This document shows, piece after piece, positions 24,633 to 31,955 of a stretch of 64,000 nt of DNA. The notes under the pieces were generated by a model. The model did not search any database. It was given only the letters and a program-made list of their open reading frames with translations, and was not told where the DNA came from. A program made the translations under genes and the position numbers. The stretch's first letter is position 1. The number at the start of each line of letters is the position of its first letter. The DNA comes from JAOTWJ01 sp036398175 (GTDB taxonomy: Bacteria; Gemmatimonadota; Gemmatimonadetes; Gemmatimonadales; GWC2-71-9): the NCBI GenBank assembly GCA_036398175.1, contig DASWHL010000007.1:13713-77712 (forward strand), written 5' to 3'.

Positions 24633-25709
24633 CTACTGCCGTATGCGTCTCAGCTCGACGCGCCGGTTCTGCCAGGCATCTCCTTCCGTACCTTCCCGGA
24701 AAATGGGCTGCGTCTGGCCGTAGCCCCGTGCCACCATCCGATCGTCTCGGACGCCACGCGTCACGAGGTAGGCCCGCACGGCCTCGGCCCTCCGCTGCGA
24801 CAGCGCCATGTTGTACTGGGCTGTGCCCACCGCACTGGTGTGGCCTGCGACCTCGAAGCGCACGGTCGCCCACTCCGCCTCGAGGAGCTGCCGGGCCACG
24901 CGGTCGAGCACGTCGTGGGACTCCGGCGTCAACGCGGACTCGTCGAATGCGAAATTGACGCCCTCGAGCACCAACGTATCGCGCAGCACGATGACTGCCG
25001 GCGGCCGGGTCGGGAACGGCACATACACCCGCACCGTATCCACGCGCGTGACCGCGCGGGGACACGCCGGACACGCCGCCGCGGCGGCAGGAGGCCGCCG
25101 CCCCCCGGTGAAATACGAGATGCCGAGCGTGATCACGGGGTTGGTGACCGTGCTTCTGCTTCGGATCGTCGGGTCGTTGTCCAGATCGTAGCCCTCGAAC
25201 TGCATCCGGCCCTCGAGCCGGAGCGCGAGGTTGTCGCCGAGAAAGTGGCGGATTCCCAGGCCCGCGTGGAGTCCCCAGGTCGAGTGCGTGACCCGCTCGT
25301 TCTCACCGCTGATGCGGGTCAACCCCGTCCCGACGAGCAGGAACGGGCTCGTCTTGGCGTTCAGGTTCACCGTGTAGGTGAGCGCCGCCGTCGGCGTCAG
25401 ATACGTCACGCCGGAGCCCATCGCCGCCCCACCACTCACGCTGAATCCGAGGTTCCGGGTGAAGTTGTATCCCAGGCGGGCCACGGCGGTGGGTGCAATG
25501 CGACTCGGGCTGTCGCTGTTCGCGAACCGCTCGTCCGCCGGCCCGCTCCCCAGAAAGTCCCGGAGCGTGCCGTTCAGGAGCATGATGCCGCCGCCCAGGC
25601 TCAACTCCCAGCTGCCCTCGCGGTGGGTTTCCGGCGGCTGCTGGGCCATTGCCAGCGTCGGGAGGAACGCCGCCAGCGTCCACGCCCATTTCAAAGGTCG
25701 GTTGCGCAT
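24633..25709 (-). CDS. OmpA-family outer-membrane protein (beta-barrel plus peptidoglycan-binding domain)
   Basis: 358 aa, start at 25709 after GGGGAG. Signal peptide (LAAFLPTLAMAQQ), then an N-terminal beta-barrel region of alternating amphipathic strands (about 35-215), a short Cys/Pro linker (CPACPRAV) and an OmpA C-terminal domain (about 245-358) with NFAFDESALTPES, AGHTSAVGTAQYN, LSQRRAEAVRAYL and NRRVEL. The domain binds peptidoglycan and ties the outer membrane to the wall. It lies between two DUF3494 genes on the same strand (gaps of 189 and 93 nt). Confidence 0.9.
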   Translation of the reverse strand: MRNRPLKWAWTLAAFLPTLAMAQQPPETHREGSWELSLGGGIMLLNGTLRDFLGSGPADERFANSDSPSRIAPTAVARLGYNFTRNLGFSVSGGAAMGSGVTYLTPTAALTYTVNLNAKTSPFLLVGTGLTRISGENERVTHSTWGLHAGLGIRHFLGDNLALRLEGRMQFEGYDLDNDPTIRSRSTVTNPVITLGISYFTGGRRPPAAAAACPACPRAVTRVDTVRVYVPFPTRPPAVIVLRDTLVLEGVNFAFDESALTPESHDVLDRVARQLLEAEWATVRFEVAGHTSAVGTAQYNMALSQRRAEAVRAYLVTRGVRDDRMVARGYGQTQPIFREGTEGDAWQNRRVELRRIRQ

Positions 25710-25802
25710 TGTTGGTTCTCCCCAATCTCTGAGAGTCATGGCTTCCAGCAGGTGCGGGAGCCGGCGACCGGATTGGTCTGCGGCTCCCGCGCCTGCCGAC
25801 GC

Positions 25803-27053
25803 TTACGGCAGGGTAATGGTGTTATTGGTACCCAGACTCACGGCGCCGTTTCGCGCCAAGGCTCTCCCGAGCATAGTGGTGTTGTCATTCAGGGTGATGG
25901 TCTGGAGCGCGAGGATATTGCCTCGGAACGTCGTGCCAGTACCGAGCGTCGCGGAACTGCCGACCTGCCACCACACGTTCTGCGCCTGGGCACCATTGAT
26001 GAGCGCGATGTTCGCGGTGGTACCGGTCGTGAGCGTCGACCCCATCTGGAACACGAACTGCGCGTCGGCGTCTCCCTGGCCGTCGAGCGTGACCGTTCCC
26101 GTCACCGCCAGCGATGAAGCGGCGCAGTACACTCCCGGCGGGAGCGTCCTTCCCCCCAGATCGGCAGGGGTCACGACGGTATTGCACGGCAGGGCGACGA
26201 GCGCATCATACGCCGTCGTGAGATCGCCCTGCGCCGTGGCCGCGACCGCGGTCGCCAACTCGGTGTCGCCGGTGATCGTGCACGGAGGGAAACCCGTGAG
26301 GGCGCTGCCCGGGCTGACACCCACATCGGCGTTGATGGTGCCCCCGGTGACGCAGCTGACCGTCGAGCCCGCCAGGATCCCATAGGTCGCCGCTGTCCCC
26401 AGTGGTGGACCGGACGGCCCTGTGGTGCTCACGGTCGCCGTGGCCAAGCCTGACACGTCGCCACTCGTTGCGCGGATGGTATTGACGAACGTCCCGGGCG
26501 TCGTGCCCGCGGTGAACACGCCCGTGCTACCGTTGATGGTCCCGCCGCCCGCCAACACGGACCACGTCGGCGCCGGCGAGATCGCAACGACGGCGCCGGT
26601 CGCGTCCTGGCCCTCGGCGGTGAACTGTATGGTCCCACTGATAACGGCACCGCCCGGATTGGGTCTGACGGAGATGGCCACCAATTCACCTGGGGCGGTT
26701 ACCGTCACCGTCGCGAAGCCCGAAATGTCGCCACTCGTTGCCCGGACCGTGTTCTCGAACGTGCCGGTCACCGTACCCGCAGTGAACAATCCCGTGCTTG
26801 CGTCAATGGCTCCGCCGTCCGCCACGACCGACCACGTCGGCGTCAGTGAGACAAGATCGCCATTGGCGTCCCTGCCCGTGGCAACGAATGGCTGAATGGC
26901 GCTAATGGCCAGGGCTTGTGGGTTGGGGGTGACGGTGATCGTCGCCAAGGTACTGGGCGACGTCGGGGCGTTGTGCTCGCACGCCAGGGCAAGTAGTGCC
27001 GCGAGGGGGATGACGACAACGCCTCGTACCGCACGTCGGCTGGAGCTTAACAT
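25803..27053 (-). CDS. DUF3494 lipoprotein with two Ig-like repeats
   Basis: 416 aa, start at 27053 after GGAGGA. Lipobox LALAC (Cys25) followed by a Thr/Ser/Pro linker. Two tandem Ig-like (BIG2-type) repeats of about 85 residues follow (ITVTPNPQALAISAIQPFVATG...SGFATVTVT and ISVRPNPGGAVISGTIQFTAEG...SGLATATVS), then a complete DUF3494 domain (215-416: TYGILAGSTVSC, NADVGVSPGSALTGFPPC, LGGRTLPPGVYC, WWQVGSSATLGTGTTFRGNILA, GRALARNGAVSL). The Ig stalk would present the solenoid away from the outer membrane, as in adhesins. The 57-nt element copy 2 lies 141 nt upstream. Confidence 0.88.
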   Translation of the reverse strand: MLSSSRRAVRGVVVIPLAALLALACEHNAPTSPSTLATITVTPNPQALAISAIQPFVATGRDANGDLVSLTPTWSVVADGGAIDASTGLFTAGTVTGTFENTVRATSGDISGFATVTVTAPGELVAISVRPNPGGAVISGTIQFTAEGQDATGAVVAISPAPTWSVLAGGGTINGSTGVFTAGTTPGTFVNTIRATSGDVSGLATATVSTTGPSGPPLGTAATYGILAGSTVSCVTGGTINADVGVSPGSALTGFPPCTITGDTELATAVAATAQGDLTTAYDALVALPCNTVVTPADLGGRTLPPGVYCAASSLAVTGTVTLDGQGDADAQFVFQMGSTLTTGTTANIALINGAQAQNVWWQVGSSATLGTGTTFRGNILALQTITLNDNTTMLGRALARNGAVSLGTNNTITLP

Positions 27054-27193
27054 TCGTTGTTCCTCCTTGGGTCTTTCGCGTCCGACGGAGGCGCGCTCAG
27101 GCATCCAGTGGATGCAGGAGTCTCCTCGTGATTCGTGCGAACCACGGTGAAGTACTCGCTGTTTGCTTCGCTTCGCCGTGATCCCTACGGTAC

Positions 27194-27250
27194 CAGCTTA
27201 CGCGCCGTCGCCTGCGGTCGGTATCGCTCGAAGGGGTGAAAATGGATGTA
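27194..27250 (-). promoter_or_regulatory. 57-nt shared upstream element, copy 2
   Basis: On the minus strand: TACATCCATTTTC-N8-GAGCGAT (27250-27223), 20 nt, CGTAAGCTG (27202-27194). TAAGCT could be a -10. It points at the DUF3494 gene starting at 27053, across a leader of about 140 nt. Block 1 and the N8 are nearly identical to copy 1. The remainder of the 229-bp gap shows nothing else. Confidence 0.65.
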
Positions 27251-27282
27251 GTGCAAACGAGCGACGGGGGCTGCGTTGTGCG

Positions 27283-27750
27283 TCAGCCCTGCGCGGTCTT
27301 GCGGCTGGTGCGTCGCCGCGATCCATCGGCCCCAGAATGCAGCAGCGCCACGTCGCCGACGATCCGGGCGGACAGCGCCCGCAGGAGATCGAGTTGCGCG
27401 GCGCTCCATCGGCGGGGCTTCCGGTCCATGACGGACAGCGTGCCCACCGCACGGCCATCCGGGGCGACGAGCGGCACCCCCACATAGGCCGTCACCGTTC
27501 CGTCGCGCACGGCGGGGTTCCGTGCAACAAGGGGGTCCCTCCGCCCGTCCGTCACCACCAGGGGGCGACGGGACGCGACCACCTGTTTCATGAACGGCCA
27601 GGAAACGAGCAGGGCGGCCGGTGCGGACAGGCCGCAGCTGCTCGTTACCAGACGACGGTCCGCACCCACCAGCGATGCGCACACGACAGGGACGTCGAGG
27701 ACGCGACCGGCCAGCTGCGTGACGCGGTCCAGGGCCACCGAATGTACCAC
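27283..27750 (-). CDS. GAF-domain protein
   Basis: 155 aa. The GTG start at 27750 overlaps the TAG of the preceding gene (TAGTG), with AAGG 8 nt upstream; the frame is open further up but that part is the shadow of the small membrane gene. The whole protein is one GAF domain: VTQLAGRVLDVPVVCASLV, SWPFMKQVVASRRPLVVTD, AYVGVPLVAPDGRAVGTLSVMD, LLRALSARIVGDVALL. Single GAF proteins bind small ligands or chromophores, or detoxify (fRMsr type). It has no Cys in the fRMsr pattern that I can see, so a sensor role is likelier. Last gene of the operon starting at 30964. Confidence 0.82.
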   Translation of the reverse strand: MVHSVALDRVTQLAGRVLDVPVVCASLVGADRRLVTSSCGLSAPAALLVSWPFMKQVVASRRPLVVTDGRRDPLVARNPAVRDGTVTAYVGVPLVAPDGRAVGTLSVMDRKPRRWSAAQLDLLRALSARIVGDVALLHSGADGSRRRTSRKTAQG

Positions 27751-27899
27751 TACAGGACCTTGCGACCCTGAAGCAGGCGAACCACGACCACGATGAGCGC
27801 GATGACCAGGAGAACGTGAATGAGTCCACCGAGGGTGTACGATGTGGCGAACCCAAGTGCCCACAGGATGAGCAGAATCACCACGATGGTCAACAACAT
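27750..27899 (-). CDS. lmo0937-family small membrane protein
   Basis: 49 aa: MLLTIVVILLILWALGFA, a short SYTLGGLIH turn, VLLVIALIVVVVRLLQG and a basic end. This is the typical length and sequence of the lmo0937/DUF5670 family of two-helix membrane peptides, often stress-induced, of unknown mechanism. GAGGA lies 5-9 nt before the ATG. Its stop overlaps the GAF gene start, so they are coupled. 38 nt separate it from the lipoprotein gene upstream. Confidence 0.88.
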   Translation of the reverse strand: MLLTIVVILLILWALGFATSYTLGGLIHVLLVIALIVVVVRLLQGRKVL

Positions 27900-27937
27900 C
27901 TGTCCTCCTCACGGGTGGTACATGGGGGTGCGGGCCG

Positions 27938-28207
27938 CTACCTGATCGCCTCCGTGTAGGTCCGCGCCCACGCCGAATCCGCGGCGATGTCGTACAGGAG
28001 GGCGTCGAACCCGTCACGCGTGAGTCCGTGCGCAGCGAGGATCGAGTCCGCGGCCGTGGGGCGTGCCTGGATGGCCCGGGCCACCGCCACCGCGCGGTCC
28101 ACGGGCGTCATGGCGGAGGCCCCGGCCGTTCTCCCGTCCGAGCGACCGCAGGCGGCTGCCAGGATCAGGGCCGTGCCGAGGGCCAGCCGCCGGAGGGGCG
28201 CGTTCAT
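27938..28207 (-). CDS. Small lipoprotein, second gene of a duplicated cassette (paralogue of 38523-38810)
   Basis: 89 aa. Lipobox AAAC near residue 20. The mature part ends with RAVAVARAIQARPTAADS, ILAAHGLTRDGFDALLYDIA and an ADSAWARTYTEAIR-type helix. The protein at 38523-38810 shares almost every conserved position (AVAVARGIEANPAAADS, ILAAHGLTAAGLDSL). Three short predicted helices. The ATG overlaps the stop of the partner at 28204 (ATGA). Function unknown; outer- or inner-membrane lipoprotein by its lipobox. Confidence 0.8.
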   Translation of the reverse strand: MNAPLRRLALGTALILAAACGRSDGRTAGASAMTPVDRAVAVARAIQARPTAADSILAAHGLTRDGFDALLYDIAADSAWARTYTEAIR

Positions 28208-28611
28208 GGCCCGCCCTCCCTGGGGGTGGTGTCGCGCTGCTGCGACCGACCGCCCTTCTCGTGTCCGAGACCGCGGGCCCGGTGCTCGGCCCGGATCGCC
28301 TCGGCGAGCGCGCGGCCGCGGTGCCCCGCATCAAGCTGCCGGTGCACAAAGGCGCCGAAGGTCTCCGCGGGCGCGCCGCCGCGCACCGCCTCGACCTCTT
28401 CGCGGACCACCAGCGCCGCTTCGTCGGCGGGCAGGCCGCGGCGCCGGAGCCCGTCGAGCACGTCGCGCACCATCGCGTCGGTGACGCCGGCCCGCCGGGC
28501 TTCCGTCACCAGCGCCGGGAGTTGGAGTGCCCGGAGGATCGCGGGCCTGGAGTCGCCCAGTTGCGCGAGCGGCGCCGCGAGGAGCGCGGCGAGGGCAAGC
28601 AGTCGCGGCAT
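28204..28611 (-). CDS. Exported helical protein, first gene of a duplicated cassette (paralogue of 38032-38526)
   Basis: 135 aa with a short signal-like N-terminus (MPRLLALAALLAAPLAQ). The core reads TEARRAGVTDAMVRDVL, RRRGLPADEAALVV, EEVEAVRGGAPAETFGAFV and LAEAIRAEHRARG. The same string recurs in the gene at 38032-38526 (AREAGVTDSLIRIVL, RRRGIPAGDAQEAV, FGAFVQAQLAAGKRG, LAEAIRAEHAKQG). The tail is polar and differs. It is translationally coupled to the lipoprotein at 28207 and follows the glycine-zipper gene by 12 nt. Not a family I can name. Confidence 0.8.
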   Translation of the reverse strand: MPRLLALAALLAAPLAQLGDSRPAILRALQLPALVTEARRAGVTDAMVRDVLDGLRRRGLPADEAALVVREEVEAVRGGAPAETFGAFVHRQLDAGHRGRALAEAIRAEHRARGLGHEKGGRSQQRDTTPREGGP

Positions 28612-28623
28612 GGTGTTAGCGCC

Positions 28624-29277
28624 TCACCTGGCCATCACGGTCAACCGCTGCCGCAAGGTCAGGCTCAGGTGCGACCCCGCCGGCAGCACGATGTCCTCGT
28701 CTTTCATGATGTCGGAAACGACGGCCCCGGTCACGCCGCCAGCCACGCCGCCGATGATGGTCCCCGTCGCGTTGCCGCCGATGACCCGGCCCAGGATTGC
28801 CCCGGCCGCAGCACCCACGCCCACGCGAGCGGCGTCGATGGGCTCGATGCCCCGACCCTCGGTGATCGTCTGGAGGGAGTCGATCGAGGCATTGATGGGA
28901 TACGTCTGCCCCCGCACCGTCACGCTGGAGATCGCGAGCGTGAGCGTGCCCGTGGACTGTCTGTTGGGAGCCGGACTCACGTCCGTGATGGTCCCCTGCA
29001 CCTGGGACCCGGCGGGGATGGCCACCCGGCCGCCGGCGCTCTTCACGTCGCGTACCACGCTGGCCGTGAACGTGTCGCCCGTGCGCGCCTGGCGCGAGCT
29101 GATGACGTTGGTGAGCGCCGCGTCCACCTGCGTGCCCGTGCTGAGGGTGTAGCTCGCGGGCGCGGCGGCTGCGGCGGACGTGGAACCGTCAGGAAGGTCC
29201 ATCCCCTCGCCCCGGCTGCAGGCGGCGAGCAGAACCAGCGCGATGGCCAGATGGCCGTAACGTGTCGTGGTAGTCAT
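28624..29277 (-). CDS. Glycine-zipper lipoprotein
   Basis: 217 aa. Lipobox LLAAC (Cys20). A beta-rich domain (45-135: LSTGTQVDAALTNVISSRQA, GDTFTASVVRDV, AIPAGSQVQGTITDV) resembles the TrbI/SH3-like folds that bear GTxVxVxL strands. It is followed by a glycine zipper (GVGAAAGAILGRVIGGNATGT then IIGGVAGGVTGAVVS, about 150-185), which packs helices in or on membranes. It ends with LPAGSHLSLTLRQRL. Probably an outer-membrane-associated structural or stress lipoprotein. Within the 30964-27283 operon. Confidence 0.78.
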   Translation of the reverse strand: MTTTTRYGHLAIALVLLAACSRGEGMDLPDGSTSAAAAAPASYTLSTGTQVDAALTNVISSRQARTGDTFTASVVRDVKSAGGRVAIPAGSQVQGTITDVSPAPNRQSTGTLTLAISSVTVRGQTYPINASIDSLQTITEGRGIEPIDAARVGVGAAAGAILGRVIGGNATGTIIGGVAGGVTGAVVSDIMKDEDIVLPAGSHLSLTLRQRLTVMAR

Positions 29278-29330
29278 GGGTGCGATCCTCTGTCATGCGT
29301 GGATGAGTCTCTGAATCTCCCGCGCACACC

Positions 29331-30788
29331 CTAGTCGGTGTAGGGCAGCGGTTGACCAACGACCCACTTGATGAGCCGGCCGGACTCCAGGGGTGTCTGG
29401 AGCTCGACGTGGTTGAGGAGAGCCAGCGTCGCGGCGGACGCCGGCGAGGGCAGCTGACGCGCGAGTGTTGCGATCGTCGTGCGCCGGTCGAGTGTGACGA
29501 TGTCCAGGCGCTGCGGCTGCACGTTCAGCGCTGTGCGGTCGGTCAGGGGCTGGAAGCTCCGCAGCGCGCGCTCGATCACCGCCTGGTAGGTGGACCAGCG
29601 CGCGTCCGGCGCGTAGCCGACGAGCCCGTACACCGCCCCGCCGTGTTCCACGAACAGCACCATCCCCCTGAGCGTGCCGTTCTGGGTCGTCGCACCGAAG
29701 GGTGCGCTCACCGCCCGGAGCCCGCTCTGGGTCGTGCGCGACGTGGAACCGCCCGTGATCCCCTCCTGCGCCAGGAACGCGCGGGCGGCAGCATCGGCAC
29801 TCGTCCCTTGGGCCGGCCCCAACTCGACCACCGCGTCCTTCCCGGGGCTGACGGCCACGACGGCCTGCTTCCCGTTGTGCGTCGCCCACCCTTCGGGGAA
29901 GATGAGCCGGAAGCGCAAGTCGGGATGCGAGAACTGACTGCCCTGGAAGTACCCCTCGCGCGGGTTTTCCCCGAACACCTGGCCGTCGAGCCGCCGCAGG
30001 TACGAGTCGCGATTCACGACGGTGCCGGTCTGCGGCGTGGCCGCGAGCAGCGCCGCGATGTGCTCGCGGCGGTTCGCGGGGCTCGGATGGGTGGCGAGCC
30101 ACGTGGGAAGCCGACCGCCCCCTTGCGAGGCGCTCATTTGCTCGAGCATCTCGAACACGACGGGCATCTCCCGGGCGTCCCAGGTGGTCCGGCGCAGGTA
30201 GCGCAGGCCCAGGTCGTCCGCCTCGGTCTCGTCGTCGCGGGAGTACTTCAGGAAGAGGATCCCCAACGCCGCGTTCGCGAGGCCCGCGTAGCTGGCAAAC
30301 CCCGAGCTCACGATCGAGCCGACAACGAGGCCCAGGCCCGCGAGTTGCTGGTTGCTCATCCGGCTCACGGTGTGCCGGGCGGTGACGTGGCCGATCTCGT
30401 GCCCCACGACGGAGGCCAGCTCCGCCTCCGAGTTGAGATGGGCGAGGATTCCGCGGGTCACGTAGATGAACCCGCCGGGGACGGCGAAGGCGTTGACCGC
30501 GGGGTCGTCCACCACCCGGAACGTCCAGGGAAGGCCGGGGCGTTCCCCGGTGGCGGCCAGCCGCGCGCCGAGCTGCTGGACGTACTGCTGCAAGGCCGCA
30601 TCCGGATAGAGACCGATGGACGCCACGATCTGCGGGTCGTACTCCCGCCCCATCTGGATTTCCTGCGCCTCGCTGATGAGCATGATCTGATTCCGGCCGG
30701 TGGCCGGGTTCGTGACACACCCGCTCGCGGCGAAGCCCGCGAGGAGCGCCAGCGCGCCGCGGGTCCGGACACGGGGGCGGGGCGCCAT
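29331..30788 (-). CDS. M48-family metalloprotease, lipoprotein (BepA/LoiP-like)
   Basis: 485 aa. Start at 30788 with lipobox AASGC (Cys24). The M48 domain (40-270) has ASVVGHEIGHVTARH with zinc ligands His130 and His134 and catalytic Glu131, and the third-ligand helix DDETEADDLG. The C-terminal ~210 residues are not TPR as in BepA; they read as a mixed alpha/beta region (FRLIFPEGWATHNGKQAVVAVSPGKDA). Such lipoproteins handle misassembled outer-membrane proteins. Second gene of the operon, 8 nt after the small membrane gene. Confidence 0.87.
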   Translation of the reverse strand: MAPRPRVRTRGALALLAGFAASGCVTNPATGRNQIMLISEAQEIQMGREYDPQIVASIGLYPDAALQQYVQQLGARLAATGERPGLPWTFRVVDDPAVNAFAVPGGFIYVTRGILAHLNSEAELASVVGHEIGHVTARHTVSRMSNQQLAGLGLVVGSIVSSGFASYAGLANAALGILFLKYSRDDETEADDLGLRYLRRTTWDAREMPVVFEMLEQMSASQGGGRLPTWLATHPSPANRREHIAALLAATPQTGTVVNRDSYLRRLDGQVFGENPREGYFQGSQFSHPDLRFRLIFPEGWATHNGKQAVVAVSPGKDAVVELGPAQGTSADAAARAFLAQEGITGGSTSRTTQSGLRAVSAPFGATTQNGTLRGMVLFVEHGGAVYGLVGYAPDARWSTYQAVIERALRSFQPLTDRTALNVQPQRLDIVTLDRRTTIATLARQLPSPASAATLALLNHVELQTPLESGRLIKWVVGQPLPYTD

Positions 30789-30796
30789 GGTCCGGC

Positions 30797-30964
30797 TCAC
30801 TCCCGTTCCCGTTGGCGCCACGGCAGGCGCGCGACGGAGACGACCGCCGCGCCCAGCAGCAGCACGTACACCAAGCCGGTCCCGACGTGGAACACCCACC
30901 CGAGCAGCAATGCTCCCAGGACCACACCCAGCAGGATCCGCAACGGTTCGGCGCTCCATTCCAT
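30797..30964 (-). CDS. Small membrane protein, first gene of the envelope operon
   Basis: 55 aa: MEWSAEPLR, then a hydrophobic ILLGVVLGALLLGWVFHVGT and a second helix LVYVLLLGAAVVSVA, ending WRQRERE. The two-helix design with a short Gly turn resembles lmo0937-type peptides such as the one at 27750-27899. The ATG at 30964 has GGAGG only 2 nt away; the in-frame TTG nine codons on, with GGAG 10 nt upstream, is a credible alternative start. The 57-nt element copy 3 lies just upstream. Confidence 0.65.
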   Translation of the reverse strand: MEWSAEPLRILLGVVLGALLLGWVFHVGTGLVYVLLLGAAVVSVARLPWRQRERE

Positions 30965-30994
30965 GGCCTCCGGTGAATACGCGACCTATCATCA

Positions 30995-31050
30995 ATGGTC
31001 GCGGTTTGGGCTGGCGGCGACCATCGCTCAGCCGAGTGAAAAACGACGTA
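30995..31050 (-). promoter_or_regulatory. Shared upstream element, copy 3 (block 1 conserved, block 2 weak)
   Basis: TACGTCGTTTTTC-N8-GAGCGAT at 31050-31023 on the minus strand matches block 1 of the other copies with the same N8. At the block-2 position only GACCAT (31000-30995) is present. That would put the start site about 25 nt before the ATG at 30964. It heads the seven-gene envelope operon. Confidence 0.55.
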
Positions 31051-31126
31051 GGTCCCGTGAACGGGTGACCGGGCTGCCCGCCCGTCGAAAGCACTAGACC
31101 CTTTGGGGGAGGGGGCACCTTGCCGA

Positions 31127-31146
31127 GGCCGGACTCTCATCCGGCC
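31127..31146. terminator. Hairpin 3' of the LuxR-type regulator
   Basis: GGCCGGA and TCCGGCC form a 7-bp stem with a 6-nt loop in the 250-bp gap between the regulator ending at 31215 and the envelope operon. No U-tract. The rest of the gap holds element copy 3. Confidence 0.35.
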
Positions 31147-31214
31147 CCGGTACTCCGCCAGCTCCTACGGTCTTCGGGAAACCGGTGAAGGCAAAGCGGT
31201 GCCGCCGGAGGAGC

Positions 31215-31955
31215 CTACGCCTCGGCTTGCCGCTCGGTGTGGTGCGCGTACGCCGCCAACTGGAGGCGGCTATGGAGCGCCAGCTTCTCCAGGATGTTGT
31301 GCACGTGGCTCTTCACGGTGTGCGTGGTCAGGTGGACCTGCTGGGCAATCTCCTTGTTGCTCAGCCCGTCCGCGATCATGTCGATGATCTCCCGCTCGCG
31401 CGCCGTCATCCGCACCGCGCGCCCCATGCCCGCCACGGAACGACCAGTCGCGAGTTGCGCAATGTGGGACAGGAGCGTGTCGGTCAAAGCCGGCGGGAGC
31501 ACCTCCGTGCCGCGGGCCACCGATCGAACGGCCTGCACAAGATCGTCCACCGTCGCATCCTTCACGACGAAGCCCGACGCTCCCCGCCTGATGAATTCGA
31601 CGATGTCCTCCGGCACCGGGAGCAGGTCCATCACGATGACTCGTGCCTCGGGAGCCACTCCCAGGATGTCCTCCACCAGGAGGTGGCTGTCGTGATCCCC
31701 CAACCCGGCCGCCACCAGCACGACGCGCGGCCCGGCCTTCGGCACCCGGAGCAGCGCTGTGGAGGGGTCCTGGGCAACCGCCACCACCGCGAGATCGGGC
31801 TGCCGGTCCAGGATGGCCACGATCCCGTCGCAGTGCAGACGATTACCCTCGACCACCGCCACCGGCGTGACGGGTTGCGTGGGCGAATCGTGCCCCGGGA
31901 CCTGGCCTAGTTCCGCCGCCGGATCCGGGTCAGGGCGCAGCGGTTTTGTAGGCAT
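31215..31955 (-). CDS. LuxR-type regulator with degenerate receiver domain
   Basis: 246 aa. The receiver domain (31-150) lacks the phosphoacceptor: aligned to its neighbour's VVLLDLGL, the sequence is VVLVAAGL, with Ala82 for Asp. The acidic pair is E36-G37. The conserved Lys132 (VVKDA) remains. The C-terminal LuxR HTH (MTAREREIIDMIADGLSNKEIA, THTVKSHVHNILEKL) is intact. So it probably binds DNA without phosphorylation control. The ATG at 31955 overlaps the upstream gene by 26 nt; a GTG near the start of the receiver (VAVVEGN) is an alternative. It is a clear tandem duplicate of 31930-32571. Confidence 0.82.
   Translation of the reverse strand: MPTKPLRPDPDPAAELGQVPGHDSPTQPVTPVAVVEGNRLHCDGIVAILDRQPDLAVVAVAQDPSTALLRVPKAGPRVVLVAAGLGDHDSHLLVEDILGVAPEARVIVMDLLPVPEDIVEFIRRGASGFVVKDATVDDLVQAVRSVARGTEVLPPALTDTLLSHIAQLATGRSVAGMGRAVRMTAREREIIDMIADGLSNKEIAQQVHLTTHTVKSHVHNILEKLALHSRLQLAAYAHHTERQAEA

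Noticed and set aside
25803..27053. Antifreeze protein
   Set aside because: DUF3494 membership alone does not show ice binding; no psychrophilic context is visible.
27751..28017. Upstream 89 codons of the GAF frame
   Set aside because: They are the shadow of the lmo0937-type gene (27750-27899) and of the lipoprotein at 27938; the GTG at 27750 gives the complete GAF domain.
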